Assembly (NCBI RefSeq): GCF_001279525.1
Contig: NZ_LGDY01000108.1
Location: 1 to 64,000 of the forward strand
Direction: 5' to 3'
DNA: 64,000 nt
From: Nocardia sp. NRRL S-836
GTDB lineage: Bacteria; Actinomycetota; Actinomycetes; Mycobacteriales; Pseudonocardiaceae
Position numbers and translations under genes: made by a program. This document shows positions 1 to 8,339 of this stretch, in pieces. The notes beneath the pieces were generated by a model that saw nothing but the letters and a program-made list of their open reading frames with translations, had not been told where the DNA came from and did no database searches. Each line of letters starts with the position of its first letter. Position 1 is the stretch's first letter.

Positions 1-1
1 C

Positions 2-280
2 CCGGTCGACTCGGCGTTCGCCAAGATCGACCCGGCCACCATCGAGAAGCTCAAGACCGACGACGCCCTGCTGACGAAGATCCTGACCTACCACGTGGTC
101 CCCGGCCAGATCTCCCCGGACAAGATCGCCGGTGACCAGAAGACCGTGCAGACCGGCACCGTGAAGGTCACCGGCTCGGGCAACTCCCTCAAGGCCAACG
201 ACGCCAACGTGATCTGCGGCGGCGTGCACACCGCCAACGCCACCGTCTACCTCATCGACACGGTCCTGATGCCCGCCTGA
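2..280 (+). CDS. Fasciclin (FAS1) domain protein, 3' end only
   Basis: An open frame enters from the window edge and ends at 280, giving the last 92 residues of a fasciclin-domain protein. The FAS1 signature is clear: a TYHVVPG block near the middle, then VICGGVHTANATVYLIDTVL at the very C-terminus, where FAS1 proteins carry their second conserved block. FAS1 proteins are usually exported lipoproteins or adhesins in actinomycetes. The N-terminus with any signal peptide lies outside the window, so localisation is inference. No C-terminal extension follows the FAS1 fold. Confidence 0.9.
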   Translation, partial: PVDSAFAKIDPATIEKLKTDDALLTKILTYHVVPGQISPDKIAGDQKTVQTGTVKVTGSGNSLKANDANVICGGVHTANATVYLIDTVLMPA

Positions 281-317
281 TCTCCGGCAGGGCGACCGTT
301 TTCCCAGGCACTGCTCC

Positions 318-1100
318 TCAGCGGCCGGTGACGCTGTCGAGCAGTGCCTGGGCCACGTCGCGCAGCTTGCGGTTCTCGTGCTGCGAGCGCTGGACGAGCA
401 TGGCGAACGCCTCGTCCGCGGTGCACGAGTGCACCGCCATCAGAACGCCCTTGGCCTGGTCGATCACCGCTCGCGAGCCGAGCGCGGTCGACAGGTGGCC
501 GATCTCCTCGCGGGAGTGCTGCCACCGCAGGGCGTTCTTGATCGCCGCGCTGGCCGCGGCCGTGAACAACCGCATCAGGCTCTCGTCGAACGGGTCGAAC
601 GCGGCGGCGGTGTAGCTGTAGATGTTCAGCGAGGCCACGTGCTCGGCGTCGTTGCCGGTGGCCGGCAACACCACCGGCACGGACAGGTAGGCGTGCACGC
701 CGTGCCGGCTCGCGCAGGCTTCGAACTCCGGCCACACGTGGGCGTTCTCGCCGACGACGGCACGGACGGCCGTCAGCGTGCGTGCCGCGTTCAGACAGGG
801 GCCGCGGTCGGCGCGGTACTGCACCTCGTCGATGTCGACGAGCGCCTTGTCGGTGGCGGCCGCGGTCCTCGGCTCCTCCGGGCGCACGGACACGGTGACC
901 GCGTCGGCGTCCTGGACCGCCATCTTCGCCGTCTCCGCCAGCCGCTGGAGGGCCTGGTCGAGCGGTTCTTCCGCGGAAAGGTTGTCCTGCAACGCGATGA
1001 GCGCGGCGGTCGCCTCGTCCAGCCGCTCCACCGGGCCGGGACGCCCGCCGTCGGTCCACGACGTGCCGGATCTGCCGGGGAGCGTCGTCTTGTCATCCAT
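318..1100 (-). CDS. GAF-ANTAR transcription antitermination regulator
   Basis: A 260-residue protein with an N-terminal GAF-like sensor (about residues 30-180, including RADRGPCLNA) and a C-terminal ANTAR RNA-binding domain (about 195-255, with IDQAKGVLM and AFAMLVQRSQ). ANTAR proteins bind paired hairpins in leader RNA and prevent termination. GAF-ANTAR proteins are numerous in actinomycetes, and what they sense is usually unknown. The ATG start gives the expected family length. It is transcribed toward the fasciclin gene and stands alone. No dual-hairpin target was recognised in its own leader. Confidence 0.9.
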   Translation of the reverse strand: MDDKTTLPGRSGTSWTDGGRPGPVERLDEATAALIALQDNLSAEEPLDQALQRLAETAKMAVQDADAVTVSVRPEEPRTAAATDKALVDIDEVQYRADRGPCLNAARTLTAVRAVVGENAHVWPEFEACASRHGVHAYLSVPVVLPATGNDAEHVASLNIYSYTAAAFDPFDESLMRLFTAAASAAIKNALRWQHSREEIGHLSTALGSRAVIDQAKGVLMAVHSCTADEAFAMLVQRSQHENRKLRDVAQALLDSVTGR

Positions 1101-1437
1101 GCCGCACAGTGCCTTCCGGTGGAAGCGTCCTCCTGCGCTGGATGCTCAACGCTCGCCGGGAATGGTACGACCCGGTGGCAAGGGGCGGCTCACCCGGCGA
1201 GGTGATCGAGTCGCCGGTCCAGTCCCGGAGTGCGCGAACACCCCTGACCCGCGGCCGGGCCGAGGAGCCGGTCGGTGCGAGCGGCCCGTGGGCGGCGGGT
1301 CTGGCGGAGGAGCGGTACACGCTGGGGGGAGGGCCCGGCACGCACGGGTGAGCCGGTGCTGGTCGATGACCTGCCCGGCGGCCTGATCGTCCACAAAGGA
1401 CGCTCTCCGGTGCGTGGTGCGGCGGAACGCCCTGCCC
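1101..1437. other. Intergenic region, no gene seen
   Basis: 337 bp between the GAF-ANTAR start and the stop of the methyltransferase, both on the minus strand. It must hold the GAF-ANTAR promoter. No convincing open frame, tRNA, perfect palindrome or terminator was found. Confidence 0.5.
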
Positions 1438-2190
1438 TCACCTGTCCCGGTGCGCCACGACGAGGCGGAAGCCGGCGTCCCACTCCTCCAGGCCGAGCAG
1501 GTCCCGGTGCCGTTCGTGCCACCGGCCGCTGTCCAGGTCCCGGCGCAGGTCGCGGACGCCGCGCTCGACGGCAGCGGGATCGGTCTGCGCGAGCGCGGAG
1601 CACGCGCGGCGGACCCGCGGGTCGAGGTAGGCGGCCGGGCGCCGCCAGTGGGCGGGGAACACCCCGTCGGTGAAGTCCCAGGGCAGCGGCAGCGGGATGA
1701 CGCTGTCGGCGCCCAGCTCGTCGGCGATGTCGGCCGCGGAGGGCCGGGTCAGCTCCAGCTCGGCGATCTCGGGCACGTAGTCGCGGACGAACCAGAACTC
1801 GGCGTGCCTGCGCGTGTCATAGGCCAGGACCACCTGCAACGGGGCGATCCGGCGCAGCTCGGCGAGCCCTGCGCGCCAGTCGGTCCAGTGGTGGACCGTG
1901 AGCACGGCCAGTGCGGCGTCGACGCTGTCGTCGCGCAACGGCAGGGCCTCCGCGACCGCGCGCACGGCGGGCGCCGCGCCGGGTGGGCGTTGCCGGATCA
2001 TCTCGACGGACGGTTCGAGGGCCAGCACCGTGCGGCCGGCCGGCTCGTAGGAGCCCGTGCCCGCGCCCACGTCGGCGATCGACCGCGCGGTGCCGAGCGC
2101 GGCGAGCACGGCCGCCATCCACCGCGGGTCGGTGCGGCGCCCCAGCGAGTACCCGGTGCCGATGTCGTCGTACAGCTCTGTTCCGGCCAT
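1438..2190 (-). CDS. Class I SAM-dependent methyltransferase
   Basis: A 250-residue enzyme with the class I Rossmann methyltransferase core. Motif I is VGAGTG at residues 41-46, an acidic residue follows in LALEPS (motif II), and PLRDDSVDAALAVLTVHHW matches motifs III/IV of UbiE/type 11 methyltransferases. The start at 2190 is preferred because GGGGGA lies just upstream on the minus strand; a longer frame to 2280 has an implausible basic leader. The substrate cannot be read from sequence. The upstream SDR gene (stop 2314) is separated by a strong hairpin, so the two are probably not one operon. Confidence 0.85.
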   Translation of the reverse strand: MAGTELYDDIGTGYSLGRRTDPRWMAAVLAALGTARSIADVGAGTGSYEPAGRTVLALEPSVEMIRQRPPGAAPAVRAVAEALPLRDDSVDAALAVLTVHHWTDWRAGLAELRRIAPLQVVLAYDTRRHAEFWFVRDYVPEIAELELTRPSAADIADELGADSVIPLPLPWDFTDGVFPAHWRRPAAYLDPRVRRACSALAQTDPAAVERGVRDLRRDLDSGRWHERHRDLLGLEEWDAGFRLVVAHRDR

Positions 2191-2258
2191 TCGTCCCCCC
2201 AGACGACCCATCTGCCCACCAGACGACCGAGCGTAGCGCGGAAGAAACCCGTGCGGCG

Positions 2259-2300
2259 ACGGCGAACCGGGCCGGAGCAAGAGCCGGCCCGGTTCGCCGT
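2259..2300 (-). terminator. Hairpin terminator after SDR gene
   Basis: Perfect 17-bp inverted repeat (2259-2275 with 2284-2300) around an 8-nt loop, GC-rich and starting 14 bp past the SDR stop codon. It has no long U-tract, as is common in actinomycetes. Confidence 0.7.
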
Positions 2301-2313
2301 GCGCCGGCCGGTG

Positions 2314-3087
2314 TCAGGCGCCCGCGCCGCCGTCGACCGGGACGATCGCGCCGGTCACCATCGAGGCGCGGTCGCTGAGCAGCCACGCGGCCACCTCGGC
2401 GACCTCGTGCGGCTCGGCCATCCGGCCGAGCGGGATCGAGGCGTTGATCCGGTCGACGACGCCGGGCGTGGCCGCCTCCCAGGCGTCGATCATCTCGGTG
2501 GCGGTGCCGCCGGGCGTGATGCCGTTCACCCGGATGCCGGCCGGTGCCCACGTCACGGCGGCCGTCTCGGTGATGCTGTTGAGCGCGCGCTTCATGGCGC
2601 CGTACGCGGGCAGAGCTGGGTTGGCACGGCGGCTGCCGATGCTGGAGGTGTTGACGATCGCGCCACCGCCGGTGCGGCGCATGAGCGCGGCCTCGGCGTT
2701 CATGGCGGTCCAGTGGGAGCGGAAGTTCACGGCGAACTGCTGGTCGACGTCCTCGTCGCTGGTGGTGTCGAGCGGGCCCGGCTGCTGGATGGCCGCGCCG
2801 TTGTTGAAGGCGCCGTCGAGGCGGCCGTGCAGCTGCTCGACCCGGTCCACGGCGGCACGGATGGCCGGCCGGTCGGCGAGGTCGAGCGCGACGGCGTCGG
2901 CGACACCGCCGCCGGCGCGGATCTCGCCGACGATGTCGTCGAGCGCGTCCACGCTGCGGGCGGCGAGCACGACGGCGGCGCCCTCCCGGGCGAACAGGCG
3001 GGCGGCGGCCGCGCCGATGCCGCGGCTGGCACCGGTGATGAAGACGACCTTGCCGGTGAGCAGGCCGATGGGGGAGCTGGTTGTCAT
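2314..3087 (-). CDS. SDR family NAD(P)-dependent oxidoreductase
   Basis: A 257-residue classical short-chain dehydrogenase. The cofactor motif TGASRGIG is at residues 18-25, a structural FNNGAA lies in the middle, an active-site serine sits in NTSSIGS, and YGAMK gives the catalytic Tyr-x3-Lys. It ends in the usual VDGGAGA tail. The substrate is unknown. It is divergent from the XRE/MmyB regulator at 3173 with an 85-bp shared promoter region. That arrangement is common in actinomycetes and suggests the regulator controls this enzyme. Confidence 0.9.
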   Translation of the reverse strand: MTTSSPIGLLTGKVVFITGASRGIGAAAARLFAREGAAVVLAARSVDALDDIVGEIRAGGGVADAVALDLADRPAIRAAVDRVEQLHGRLDGAFNNGAAIQQPGPLDTTSDEDVDQQFAVNFRSHWTAMNAEAALMRRTGGGAIVNTSSIGSRRANPALPAYGAMKRALNSITETAAVTWAPAGIRVNGITPGGTATEMIDAWEAATPGVVDRINASIPLGRMAEPHEVAEVAAWLLSDRASMVTGAIVPVDGGAGA

Positions 3088-3172
3088 GCCGACAGCGTCA
3101 CGCCGGACCGGACGCGGATACAGGTACGAACTGTGCCAGGCTCACCGGTCGTCCATCGAGCAGACTCGGCGT

Positions 3173-4027
3173 ATGGACAAGCAGGAGCTCGGGGCGTTCC
3201 TCCGCAGCCGGCGTGCCCGGCTCCAGCCGCAGGACGTCGGCCTCCCACCGGGTCCGCGGCGGCGCACGCCCGGTCTGCGCCGCGAGGAGGTGGCGGTGCT
3301 CGCGCACATCTCGACCGAGTACTACGTCCGGCTCGAACAGGGCAGGGCACCGCGGCCGTCCGGCGAGGTGCTCGCGGGCATCGCGGGTGCGCTGCGCCTG
3401 ACCGACGTGGAGTCCGATCACCTCCACCTCCTGGCGGGCACCGCGCCGACCAGGAGCGGCCTGCACCGCCGCGACGTCCGCCCGAGCATCCTCACGCTCC
3501 TGGAACGGCTCCCGCACACGGCCGGGTTCGTGACGTCCGCGGTGTTCGAGGTGCTCGCGTGGAACGACCTGGCGGCCGCGCTCATGGAGGACTTCGCCGC
3601 ACTCGCCCCGCGTGAGCGCAACCTGGCGCGCAGGGCGTTCCTCGGACCACAGCACCCGGACGCGGTGTACGGGATCTCCGACCTCGCCGAGTTCCGCCAC
3701 CACGTCGTCATGCAACTGCGCGCCGCCCACGCCCGGTACCCGTCGGACCCCGCCGTGACCGGCCTCGTCGAGGAGCTCCTCGACGGCAGTCCCGACTTCG
3801 CCCGGCTGTGGGAACGGCGGGACATCCAGGTGGCGCCGGTGCTCACCAAGACGTTCCGCCACCCGTCCGTCGGCGAGGTCACCGTCGAGTGCGACTCCCT
3901 CGCGCTCACCGAACGCGACCAGCACCTCGTGCTCTACACCGCGCCGCCCGGATCCCGCGACAGCGAGGCGCTGGCGTTGCTGCACGTGCTCGGGCCCGAC
4001 GGCATCACCGCGCGCCGGTCGCTCTGA
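3173..4027 (+). CDS. XRE regulator with MmyB-like ligand-binding domain
   Basis: A 284-residue regulator. The N-terminal helix-turn-helix (about residues 1-80) contains TPGLRREEVAVLA and STEYYVRLEQGR, typical of the family. The rest is the PAS-like MmyB ligand-binding domain, known in a few members to bind fatty acids. The ATG at 3173 is chosen because the HTH begins immediately after it; the upstream in-frame stretch is antisense to the SDR gene. It is divergent from that SDR. It ends 16 bp before the convergent alpha/beta hydrolase. Confidence 0.92.
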   Translation: MDKQELGAFLRSRRARLQPQDVGLPPGPRRRTPGLRREEVAVLAHISTEYYVRLEQGRAPRPSGEVLAGIAGALRLTDVESDHLHLLAGTAPTRSGLHRRDVRPSILTLLERLPHTAGFVTSAVFEVLAWNDLAAALMEDFAALAPRERNLARRAFLGPQHPDAVYGISDLAEFRHHVVMQLRAAHARYPSDPAVTGLVEELLDGSPDFARLWERRDIQVAPVLTKTFRHPSVGEVTVECDSLALTERDQHLVLYTAPPGSRDSEALALLHVLGPDGITARRSL

Positions 4028-4043
4028 CCGAACCTGTTGTTCC

Positions 4044-4880
4044 CTACGCGCGGGCCAGCGTTTCGGCCAGGAACGGCAGGGCGAGCGCGAGCACCTCGTC
4101 GGGCGTCTGGACGTGCGGGTAGTGCCCGGCGCCGTCGATGACCACCAGCTCACCGCGCCCGTGCGGCAGGTCGGCGACGACCTTCTCGCCCTCGGCACGC
4201 GGATCGGCCCAGTCGGGATCGGCGCTGCCCACGACGACCAGCACCGGGCAGGCGACGCCGGCCAGGTGCGCGCCCGCGTCGGACGGGCTGGCCTTGCACA
4301 TGGCCTGCAGGACCTCCATCCGGCCGGGCTCGCGCAGCTTGGCGTCGATGCGGGCGAGCTCGAAGTCCCAGTCGGCGGGCTTGGCGGGCACGGCCAGGTC
4401 GAGGTACTTCTTCCAGCTCGTCAGGCTTCCACCGAACATGACCTTCGCGAGGTGGCCGTAGGCCGTGCGGAAACGCTTGTGGCGCACCAGCCCGCCGACG
4501 TCGAAGGACTGCGCGCGCGTGAACGGCGCGAGCTCGACCAGGCCGGCGACCACGTCCGGTGCGGTGGCGGCCGCGATGGTCGCCGCGCCACCGCTGATCG
4601 AGTGGCCGATCACCACGGCCGGTCCGCCGAGGTGCCGCACCACGGCGACCAGGTCACCCGCGATGTCGGTGCGGCTGTACCCGTCCCAGCCGACGCCGGA
4701 GTCACCGCACCCGCGGAGGTCGACGTTCGCGACCCGGTACCCGTGCGCCGCCAGGGCGGGGGCGAGGAAGCGGTAGGAGTGGCGGCTGTCGCCGATGCCG
4801 TGGGCCAGCACGACGAGCGGACCGTCGCCGGTGACGTCGTACGCGATGGTGTTGCCGGCGGTGGTCAGGTACTCGGTCAT
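4044..4880 (-). CDS. Alpha/beta hydrolase
   Basis: A 278-residue alpha/beta hydrolase. The oxyanion region is LAHGIGDSRH near residue 27, the nucleophile elbow is GHSISG with Ser94, and the catalytic His lies in GAGHYPH near the C-terminus. The family covers esterases, haloperoxidase-like enzymes and C-C hydrolases, so the substrate is open. The ATG at 4880 is preferred because GGAGGA lies 6 nt upstream; a longer frame to 4937 would run into the operator. Transcription is probably controlled through the perfect inverted repeat at 4896-4938, which overlaps its predicted promoter. Confidence 0.88.
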   Translation of the reverse strand: MTEYLTTAGNTIAYDVTGDGPLVVLAHGIGDSRHSYRFLAPALAAHGYRVANVDLRGCGDSGVGWDGYSRTDIAGDLVAVVRHLGGPAVVIGHSISGGAATIAAATAPDVVAGLVELAPFTRAQSFDVGGLVRHKRFRTAYGHLAKVMFGGSLTSWKKYLDLAVPAKPADWDFELARIDAKLREPGRMEVLQAMCKASPSDAGAHLAGVACPVLVVVGSADPDWADPRAEGEKVVADLPHGRGELVVIDGAGHYPHVQTPDEVLALALPFLAETLARA

Positions 4881-4895
4881 GCCGTCCTCCGGGAC

Positions 4896-4938
4896 GTTGG
4901 CTAATGGCGTTAGGTAAAAGCTAACGCCATTAGCCAAC
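4896..4938. promoter_or_regulatory. Perfect 18-bp inverted repeat operator
   Basis: Arms 4896-4913 and 4921-4938 are exact reverse complements around the spacer GTAAAAG. Each arm contains its own degenerate palindrome, CTAAyGsCrTTAG, so the site can be read as two copies of a 13-bp TetR-style operator. It overlaps a predicted minus-strand promoter (TTGACA at 4942-4947, 17-bp spacer, TTAGCT at 4919-4924). It lies 16 bp upstream of the alpha/beta hydrolase start. Repression by a dimeric or double-dimeric regulator is the inference. No TetR gene is adjacent. Confidence 0.75.
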
Positions 4939-4947
4939 CGTTGTCAA
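4919..4947 (-). promoter_or_regulatory. Predicted promoter of alpha/beta hydrolase
   Basis: On the minus strand TTGACA (4947-4942) is followed after 17 bp by TTAGCT (4924-4919). The start of transcription would be near 4912, giving a leader of about 30 nt that holds the GGAGGA ribosome site. The -10 region lies inside the inverted repeat operator. Confidence 0.55.
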
Positions 4948-4959
4948 CGGCCACCGCCG

Positions 4960-5886
4960 TCACAGGCGCGGGTCGATGACGACCTTGCCCACGGCGTGGC
5001 GCGACTCGACGAGCGCCAACGCCTCCTGCGCCCGCGCGAGCGGGTAGACCCCGGTGACGTGCGGGTCGAGCCGCCCGCCGGCCATCAGCGCGGCAACGCG
5101 CTCGATCCCCGCCCGCTCCAGCCGGCGCCGCACCGGCACACCACCGAGCTCGGCCACCGACGGATCCCCGACGGACACGAGCGCCTCCGGTGCCGCCGCC
5201 ACCGCGGCGACCGCGCGCAACGACTCCCCGCCGACGGTGTCGACCACGCCGTCGAACCCGTCCGGCGCGAGCGCCCGGAGCCGTTCCACGACGTCACCCC
5301 CGGCGTAGTCGACAAAACGCGCACCGGTCCCCGTCACGAGCTCCCGCTTGCCCGCGCTCGCCGTGCCCGTCACCACCAGGCCGCGGTCACGCGCGAGCTG
5401 CGCCACCGCGATGCCCACACCGCCACCGATCCCGTTCACCAGCAGCGACGCACCGGCGGGAAGGCCGAGCTGGTCGAGCACGTCCAACGCGGTGGTGCCG
5501 GCGACCGGAATCGTCGCCGCCCACGTCTCGGGCACCCCGTCGGGAACGCGCGTCGTGGCCGCGCCGAGCAACAACGTCGTCTCGGCGTACGTACCGGCGA
5601 AGGTCAACGCGAGCCCGGCGACCCGGTCACCGACGGCCAGCCCGCTCACGTCGTCCCCGACCGCGAGCACCGTGCCCGCCGCCTCCATCCCGAGCACCTG
5701 CGGGAACGGCACGTGCCCGTTCATCGCGGGGATGAGCCCTTCGCGCAGCACGTGGTCGAGCGGGTTGACCCCCGCCGCCGCGACGCGGACCAGGACCTCG
5801 GACGGGCCGGGCGACGGATCGGGCCGGTCGAAGAACTCCAGGACCTCCGGCCCGCCGAAAGCCCGGTACCCCAGCGCTTTGCTCAT
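4960..5886 (-). CDS. Zinc-independent NADP-dependent MDR oxidoreductase (quinone-oxidoreductase-like)
   Basis: A 308-residue medium-chain dehydrogenase/reductase. The N-terminal GroES-like fold has DHVLREGL and a cofactor-side GMEAAGTVLAVG. The Rossmann nucleotide site is LLVNGIGGGVGIAVAQLA. It lacks the Cys cluster of zinc alcohol dehydrogenases, so it belongs to the quinone oxidoreductase/zeta-crystallin branch, reducing enones or quinones with NADPH. The ATG at 5886 follows GGAGGAGGA; the frame runs further upstream but is not coding-like. A CTGACAC/GTGTCAG palindrome (5949-5964) sits 63 bp upstream and may be its operator. Confidence 0.88.
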   Translation of the reverse strand: MSKALGYRAFGGPEVLEFFDRPDPSPGPSEVLVRVAAAGVNPLDHVLREGLIPAMNGHVPFPQVLGMEAAGTVLAVGDDVSGLAVGDRVAGLALTFAGTYAETTLLLGAATTRVPDGVPETWAATIPVAGTTALDVLDQLGLPAGASLLVNGIGGGVGIAVAQLARDRGLVVTGTASAGKRELVTGTGARFVDYAGGDVVERLRALAPDGFDGVVDTVGGESLRAVAAVAAAPEALVSVGDPSVAELGGVPVRRRLERAGIERVAALMAGGRLDPHVTGVYPLARAQEALALVESRHAVGKVVIDPRL

Positions 5887-5948
5887 CGCGGATCTCCTCC
5901 TCCGCCTGCGTTCCGGCCCTCGGAACGAGGTGGTCCCGACGCTATGAG

Positions 5949-5964
5949 CTGACACCAGTGTCAG
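5949..5964. promoter_or_regulatory. TetR-type palindrome upstream of oxidoreductase
   Basis: CTGACAC-CA-GTGTCAG, 7-bp arms around a 2-bp centre, is typical of TetR/AcrR operators. It overlaps the stop codon of the MFS gene and lies 63 bp upstream of the MDR oxidoreductase ATG on the same strand. Confidence 0.5.
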
Positions 5965-7202
5965 TTTCCAGTCGCTGTGACGCGCGCAACGCCCGTGGCT
6001 GCAAGAGGGCGACGGGGTAGCAGCAGCGGGCTGGCGAGGATGAGCAGTCCCGCGACCGCGATCCCGGTGCGGGGACCGGTGACGTCCGCGAGCAGGCCGC
6101 CGAGCGCGGTGAAGACCGCGATCGACAGCTGCTGGCCGATCGACCAGGCGGAGAGCGTGCGGGCGACGCGGTGCTGCGGGGTGTGCTCCAACCGGTAGGT
6201 CGCCAGCACCGGGTTGTACAGGCTCATGCTGATGATGATCGCCAGCTCGACGGCGATCACGGTCAGGAGCCCGATCACGCCGGGGCCGACGAAGACCAGG
6301 CCGATCAACCAGACGGCGCGCAGCGTGCCGACGGTCCGGAACACCCGCTGCGGGCCGTAGCGGGCCACGACGCGGCGGGCCAGCCGGGAACCGATGAGCC
6401 CGCCGACGCACGGGGCGGCGAAGGCGAGCCCGTACTGCCAGGGCGCGAACCCGAGCTCGCGCAGCAGGAGCACGGCCAGCAGCGGCTCGGTGGCCATGAT
6501 GAGCCCCGCCACGACCATGTTGTTGAGGTAGAGCGCCCGCAGGACGGGGTGGGTCAGGATGTTCCGCCAGCCGTCCAGCAGCTCACCGGCCGTGACCCGG
6601 CCCTTGCCGCTTTTCGCCGGGCCTTCCTCCCGGCCGCGGATCGCGGTGAGGCCCAGCGCCGAGAGCAGGTGGCTGAACGCGTCGGCCACCACGGTGGCGA
6701 CCGGCCCGAACACCCCGATCGCCGCACCCCCCAGCGGCGGCCCGACCGCGAGGGAGCCCCAGTTCGTGGACTCGAACCGCGCGTTCGCCACCAGCAGGTC
6801 GTCCGGCCGGACCAGGGCCTTGAGGTAGGCACCGCCGGCCGCGTTGAACGCGATCTTGGCCGTGGCCACCACCGCCGACACGACGAGCAGCTGCACGAAA
6901 CTCAGCCAGCCGAACGCGTAGGCGACCGGAACCGTTGCGATGACCGCGAACCGGGTCAGGTCCATCGCGATCATGACCGGCCGCTTGCGGCGGAACTCCA
7001 CCCACAGGCCGAGCGGCAGCGCGATCAGCGCACCCACCGCCGGCCCCACCGCGGACAGCGCGGACACCTCGGCGGGGCCGACCTGCAACGCCAGCACGGC
7101 GATCAACGGGAACGCCCCCAGCGCCAGCCCGGAACCGTAGGCGCTCACCGCGTTGGCCGCCCACAGCCAGCCGAACTGCCGCCCCAGTGATCTTCCCGCC
7201 AT
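5961..7202 (-). CDS. MFS transporter (enterobactin exporter/MFS_3-like)
   Basis: A 413-residue major facilitator protein with about 12 hydrophobic segments. The first (FGWLWAANAVSAYGSGLALG) follows a short cytoplasmic lead. LWVEFRRKRPVMIAMD is the loop 2-3 motif A equivalent. A long basic loop rich in Lys/Arg/Glu separates the two halves. Resemblance is to the MFS_3 group that includes macrolide and siderophore exporters. The ATG at 7202 precedes the first segment directly. It is divergent from the LysR regulator at 7321, which suggests inducible efflux. Confidence 0.85.
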   Translation of the reverse strand: MAGRSLGRQFGWLWAANAVSAYGSGLALGAFPLIAVLALQVGPAEVSALSAVGPAVGALIALPLGLWVEFRRKRPVMIAMDLTRFAVIATVPVAYAFGWLSFVQLLVVSAVVATAKIAFNAAGGAYLKALVRPDDLLVANARFESTNWGSLAVGPPLGGAAIGVFGPVATVVADAFSHLLSALGLTAIRGREEGPAKSGKGRVTAGELLDGWRNILTHPVLRALYLNNMVVAGLIMATEPLLAVLLLRELGFAPWQYGLAFAAPCVGGLIGSRLARRVVARYGPQRVFRTVGTLRAVWLIGLVFVGPGVIGLLTVIAVELAIIISMSLYNPVLATYRLEHTPQHRVARTLSAWSIGQQLSIAVFTALGGLLADVTGPRTGIAVAGLLILASPLLLPRRPLAATGVARVTATGN

Positions 7203-7286
7203 CGAACTCCGCCCCTCGCCCTCCGCGCCGCCACGAATCCGATCAAAGTCAGGCAGAGCGCACAAACAACCGGACGTGCAGCGAGC

Positions 7287-7303
7287 CACAACCATTCGTT
7301 GTG
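7287..7303. promoter_or_regulatory. Possible LysR operator in MFS/LysR intergenic region
   Basis: CACAAC-N5-GTTGTG lies between the divergent MFS and LysR starts, 18 bp before the LysR GTG. LysR regulators usually bind such interrupted palindromes in the shared promoter. Assignment is inference from position and symmetry. Confidence 0.4.
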
Positions 7304-7320
7304 CCAGTAGGGTTTCGCGC

Positions 7321-8292
7321 GTGGACCTCGACGCCGTGCGCACCTTCGTCGCCGCCGCGGACGCCGGGCAGTTCCAGGAGGCCGCCGCGACGTTGTCGAT
7401 CACGCAGCAAGCCGCCTCCAAACGCGTCGCCGCGCTGGAGAAGGACCTGAACGTGCGCCTGTTCACCCGCACAGCCCGCGGCGTCACGCTCACGATCGAC
7501 GGCCAGGCGTTCCTGCCGCACGCCCGCGAGCTCCTCAGGGCGGCCGACCGAGCCGACGCCTCGGTCCGCCCCGGCCGGCGCGCCCTGCGCGTCGACGTCG
7601 TCAACCGCCGAGTCGCCACAGCCGTGCTCCTGCAGGACTTCCACCGAACCCACCCCGGCATCGAGCTGGACGTCGTGACCCTGGACGCCGACGCCGCCGG
7701 GGCCATCGCCGCCGTCGAGGCCGGCGCGATCGACGCCACCTTCCACGGCGTCCCCCCACACCAGCAGATCCCCGAGCCGGTCAGCACCGCACAGGTGATC
7801 GACGAGCCGCACGAACTGCTCGTCGGCCCCCACCACCCGCTCGCCGACGCCCACACCGTCACCCCGGCGCACCTGGCCGGCCACCGCATCTGGATGCCCG
7901 GCCTGACTGACCGCGGCGAGGTCGCCGACTACTACACCGAACTCGCCACCACGTTCGGACTCACCATCGACATGTCCGGCCCGCTCTTCGGAAACGAGTC
8001 CCTGCTGGACGAACTCGCCGGCTCAGCCGACCTCGCCACCCTCATCGGCCGGCGCTCACGCTATTTCTGGCCCGACAACTACGACCTGCGGCGCATCCCG
8101 ATCGTCAACCCGGCGCCGGTCTACCCGATGTCGCTGATCTGGCGGGACGACAACCGCCACCCCGCGCTGGCCGCACTGCGTGACTACCTCGCGTCCAGGC
8201 ACCCCAACGCGCCCGACACCGTCGTCTGGACGCCGAAATGGGAACAACGCCCGGTTGTGAGCACCACAACCCTGAGGCAGAAAAGGAAATAG
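7321..8292 (+). CDS. LysR family transcriptional regulator
   Basis: A 323-residue LysR protein. The N-terminal winged helix (residues 1-60) has LDAVRTFVAAADAG, a recognition region TQQAASKRVAALEKDL and LFTRTARGV. The remainder is the periplasmic-binding-fold effector domain. The GTG at 7321 places the HTH at residue 1 as usual. It is divergent from the MFS exporter and probably controls it. It ends 8 bp before the left repeat of the tRNA-Lys island and so marks the chromosomal side of that junction. Confidence 0.9.
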   Translation: MDLDAVRTFVAAADAGQFQEAAATLSITQQAASKRVAALEKDLNVRLFTRTARGVTLTIDGQAFLPHARELLRAADRADASVRPGRRALRVDVVNRRVATAVLLQDFHRTHPGIELDVVTLDADAAGAIAAVEAGAIDATFHGVPPHQQIPEPVSTAQVIDEPHELLVGPHHPLADAHTVTPAHLAGHRIWMPGLTDRGEVADYYTELATTFGLTIDMSGPLFGNESLLDELAGSADLATLIGRRSRYFWPDNYDLRRIPIVNPAPVYPMSLIWRDDNRHPALAALRDYLASRHPNAPDTVVWTPKWEQRPVVSTTTLRQKRK

Positions 8293-8300
8293 AACCAAAA

Positions 8301-8339
8301 CAGAGAAGCAGGTCACAAAATCTGTGACCTGCTTCTCTG
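8301..8339. terminator. Terminator-like hairpin inside left repeat
   Basis: Perfect 17-bp inverted repeat (8301-8317 with 8323-8339) around a 5-nt loop, just after the LysR stop. It duplicates the hairpin downstream of tRNA-Lys and may now terminate the LysR transcript. Confidence 0.7.

Noticed and set aside
1414..3615. Long plus-strand open frame of over 700 codons across the methyltransferase and SDR genes
   Set aside because: It is antisense to two genes with clear family motifs and has the Arg/Gly/Pro-rich composition expected of a GC-rich shadow frame.
8253..8271. GGTTGTG-N5-CACAACC repeat at the end of the LysR gene as an operator
   Set aside because: It lies inside the coding end, not near a promoter. 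It resembles the site at 7287 but could be chance.
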